Below are positions 5,241-7,281 of a stretch of 7,281 bases of DNA, one piece after another. The stretch lies in assembly GCA_003022505.1 (NCBI GenBank), contig PXTQ01000067.1, positions 1-7,281 on the forward strand, given 5' to 3'. The notes below the pieces were generated by a model. The model did no database searches. It had not been told where the DNA came from and saw nothing but the letters and a program-made list of their open reading frames with translations. A program made the translations under genes and the position numbers. This DNA is from Bacteroidetes bacterium QS_8_64_10 (GTDB lineage: Bacteria; Bacteroidota; Rhodothermia; Rhodothermales; Salinibacteraceae). Each line of letters begins with the position of its first letter. Position 1 is the stretch's first letter.

Positions 5241-7281
5241 ATGGCATCGCCCACTTCCTCTTCGGCTATTGCCCAGATCCGGGCGCTCTGCGAGGCGTAC
5301 CCGACGGCGCGCAAGATCGTGTTCGTCCCGCGCATGCAGATCGGCCAGACCATCGAGAGCGCCGTCGCGCGGCGGGGGGACGGATCGGCGGGCCTCGCGT
5401 GCCTGCTGCCGCGCCACTACGCCGAACGCCTCGCTGCGCGGCGCATCCTCGCGTCGGGACGGGCGGAGCTGCAATCCGCGCACCGGCGCTTCCTCGCAGC
5501 GCATCTCACCGACAGCCTCGACGGGGCCGTATTTGCTGATCTTCCCGGCCCCGCGCACTTCGCCGGGAGCGTCGCAGAGGCCGTCGGCATGCTCCGGGCG
5601 GACGGCGCGAGTGCGGAGGGTGTGCTCGCCGCTACCGAAGGCGATTCCGCCTCGCCCGCCCTCGGCGTGATCGCCCGCTGCTACGCTGCCTACGAGGACG
5701 CGCTGGATGAGGAGCAGCTCTACGACGAGGCCGACGTGCTGCGCTGGGGCGCGGAAGCGCTCGCGGACGGTCCGCGTCCCGAAACGACAGACTCGGTGTT
5801 CGCCGTGCTCGGCGACGCGGAGCTGTCGGTGCTCGAAAGCGCACTGCTTCACGACCTGAGCGCTGCGAGCCGCGCCTTCTACCGCATCGGTGAGCCGGAT
5901 TCCGGCTCGAAGGCTCCAGCGACGTTTGCGGCAGCCCGTTTCGCGGAGGCGCCCGCGCCGGAAGCACCCAACGTCTCCGGCAACTGTGTCGAGAGCACGC
6001 GCCGCGCGGTGGGTGCGGAGAACGAGGTACGCGCCGCGCTCCGGGCAATTCTCGCTGCCGATGCGCCCCTCGACGATGTCGAGATCGCGTTCGCGCAAAG
6101 CCAGCCGTATCAGGGCCTTATCGCTGACGTGGCGGACGCGGCGAGCATCGACGCGAGCTTCAGCACGGGGCGGCCCGCGCTTCAGACGCGCACCGGTCAG
6201 GCGCTCCGGGGTCTCTACAACTGGATCCGCGACGACTTCGACCCCGCGCTCCTGATCGAAATGCTGCGGAGCGGCCTCCTTCGCATCGACCGCGTGCTGG
6301 ATGATCTCGACGCGAGCGAGGTGTGGAGCGGTCCGGCGCTGGCGACCTGGCTGGCGGGACGCCGACGCGAGATCGAGCGGCTGGATGGCAAGAAGTTGGA
6401 CACGGAGCGCGAGCGGGAGCAGCTGGGGCGCACGCGCCTCGCCCGGCAGATCCTGACGGTGCTCTTCGATCTTATTCCGGACGGACAAACGACGGTATCG
6501 GCGATGGTGCGGATGAGCCGGCGCTTTCTGGAACGCTTCGGGCCAGTGGACGCGTCGGGGGGCGTTCCCGAAGAAAAACGCTCTCTCGAAGAAGCCGCCC
6601 GCCGCGTGCTCTATCAGAAGCTGGGCGGGCTGCGGGACCTGCCGGTCGCCTACGAAGCGCCCGTCCGCCGTCTGGCCCGCATGATCGAGGACGCGCTGGA
6701 GCGGCAGTACGTGCGCTCGGAGCGGCCACGCGCCGGGGCGGTGCATGTCGTGCCGCTGGAACGCGCAGCCTTCAGCGGGCGAAGGCAGCTGTACGTCGTC
6801 GGGCTGGGCAGCGAGGCGTTCGCTGCGCCCGAAACGGACGGCGGGCTGTACCAGGAACTCAATCAGGAGTTGGAAAACTACACGCCGGAGTCGGATGCTG
6901 ACGGCGCGTTTCCGTTCAGTGAAAGACGGGAGTTTGCTTCCGGTGATACGGCCCGTCGGCAGCAACCACACGCAATACGCAATATGCAACATGCTGATAA
7001 GGCTGAAAAGCTCGATCAAGCGTCTGCGGATTCGTCTGCTAAACACGTGACTGAAACCGTCGGTTGGCTCGCTCGGCGCGCGCTTCGTCGCCACGCGGGG
7101 CCGGTCCATCTGTTTGCCAGCATCTACGATATCGACGAGAACGAGGAGCGCTTCCCGGCGGCTCTTTTTCTGGAAGCCGAAGAGGAATTGGAGCGGGACA
7201 CGCCGCCGGCAAGTTTTCTGCCGAACGCTGCCGGTGCCCCCCGCCTGCCGGTGGACGAGCGCGCGGCCTGGCTCGCGTCTC
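5241..7281 (+). CDS. AddB-like PD-(D/E)XK nuclease-family protein, N-terminal 680 residues, open at right edge
   Basis: One uninterrupted frame of 680 codons starts at the first ATG and runs off the window. It resembles the AddB/RecC-type subunit of recombination nucleases, which process double-strand DNA ends together with an AddA/RecB helicase. Landmarks are KIVFVPRMQIGQTIESAVAR (25-44), YEDALDEEQLYDEADVL (151-167), ENEVRAALRAILAADAPL (260-277) followed by DDVEIAF, GRPALQTRTGQALRGLYNW (310-328), and VHVVPLERAAFSGRRQLYVV (501-520) followed by GLGSEAFA, equivalent to the family's 'VVGLDEGxFP' motif. No Walker A GxGKT is seen near the N-terminus, so the helicase-like half is probably not an ATPase, as in RecC. 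The nuclease domain that would identify the family fully lies beyond 7281. A basic, Ala/Gln-rich insert at about 570-602 contains a heptamer repeat. A linked addA would be expected downstream. The family call is from wording and could be another exonuclease-V-gamma-like member. Confidence 0.8.
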   Translation, partial: MASPTSSSAIAQIRALCEAYPTARKIVFVPRMQIGQTIESAVARRGDGSAGLACLLPRHYAERLAARRILASGRAELQSAHRRFLAAHLTDSLDGAVFADLPGPAHFAGSVAEAVGMLRADGASAEGVLAATEGDSASPALGVIARCYAAYEDALDEEQLYDEADVLRWGAEALADGPRPETTDSVFAVLGDAELSVLESALLHDLSAASRAFYRIGEPDSGSKAPATFAAARFAEAPAPEAPNVSGNCVESTRRAVGAENEVRAALRAILAADAPLDDVEIAFAQSQPYQGLIADVADAASIDASFSTGRPALQTRTGQALRGLYNWIRDDFDPALLIEMLRSGLLRIDRVLDDLDASEVWSGPALATWLAGRRREIERLDGKKLDTEREREQLGRTRLARQILTVLFDLIPDGQTTVSAMVRMSRRFLERFGPVDASGGVPEEKRSLEEAARRVLYQKLGGLRDLPVAYEAPVRRLARMIEDALERQYVRSERPRAGAVHVVPLERAAFSGRRQLYVVGLGSEAFAAPETDGGLYQELNQELENYTPESDADGAFPFSERREFASGDTARRQQPHAIRNMQHADKAEKLDQASADSSAKHVTETVGWLARRALRRHAGPVHLFASIYDIDENEERFPAALFLEAEEELERDTPPASFLPNAAGAPRLPVDERAAWLAS
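6970..6994. repeat. 3.5-copy heptamer array inside the addB-like gene
   Basis: ACGCAAT, ACGCAAT, ATGCAAC and ATGC form the cleanest copy of the heptamer family in this window. It is translated as part of PHAIRNMQHA (residues 576-585), in a low-GC, low-complexity linker between family-like segments. Three full heptamers add 21 bases, so the frame survives. Confidence 0.6.

Noticed and set aside
5208..7109. A 633-residue minus-strand open frame opposite the addB-like gene
   Set aside because: It is a GC-rich antisense shadow with no family wording; the plus-strand frame has recognisable AddB-like motifs and no stop over 680 codons.

Overview
The window looks like DNA of a halophilic bacterium of the Salinibacter/Rhodothermota type. 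The evidence is a conserved bacterial translation-gene block encoding acidic proteins, most clearly ThrRS, with no obvious Shine-Dalgarno sequence ahead of several starts. This placement is inferred from protein character alone and is not a database result.

Layout. The minus strand, read from high to low coordinates, carries the classical block thrS - infC - rpmI - rplT - pheS (threonyl-tRNA synthetase, initiation factor IF3, ribosomal proteins L35 and L20, phenylalanyl-tRNA synthetase alpha). It differs from the usual block in two ways. A two-gene cassette (a 74-residue conserved small protein and a nucleotidyltransferase-fold protein, overlapping by 53 bases) sits between thrS and infC. An intrinsic terminator separates rplT from pheS. 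Divergently from thrS, across a 318-base spacer, the plus strand carries a long AddB-like (RecC-type, PD-(D/E)XK nuclease family) DNA-repair gene that runs off the right edge; 680 codons are present with no stop.

Two places look broken. At the left edge, pheS stops matching its family after about 64 residues. It switches, within an 18-20 base stretch that reads sensibly in both frames, into the effector-binding domain of a haloarchaeal-type IclR regulator with visibly lower GC. This is best explained as a chimeric join of two organisms from one hypersaline community. Within rplT, the first ~12 and last ~49 residues of L20 are present in different frames and the ~54 residues between them are missing. 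The break lies in a GCC-repeat that both ends share. Both need raw-read confirmation before any biological interpretation.

The spacers are unusual in a consistent way. Most of the longer ones hold degenerate tandem arrays of 7-, 8- or 10-base words, with different words in different spacers. One heptamer family (consensus roughly AYGCAAY) recurs in two spacers and also inside the addB-like reading frame. No tRNA, rRNA, CRISPR array, insertion sequence or riboswitch was recognised.
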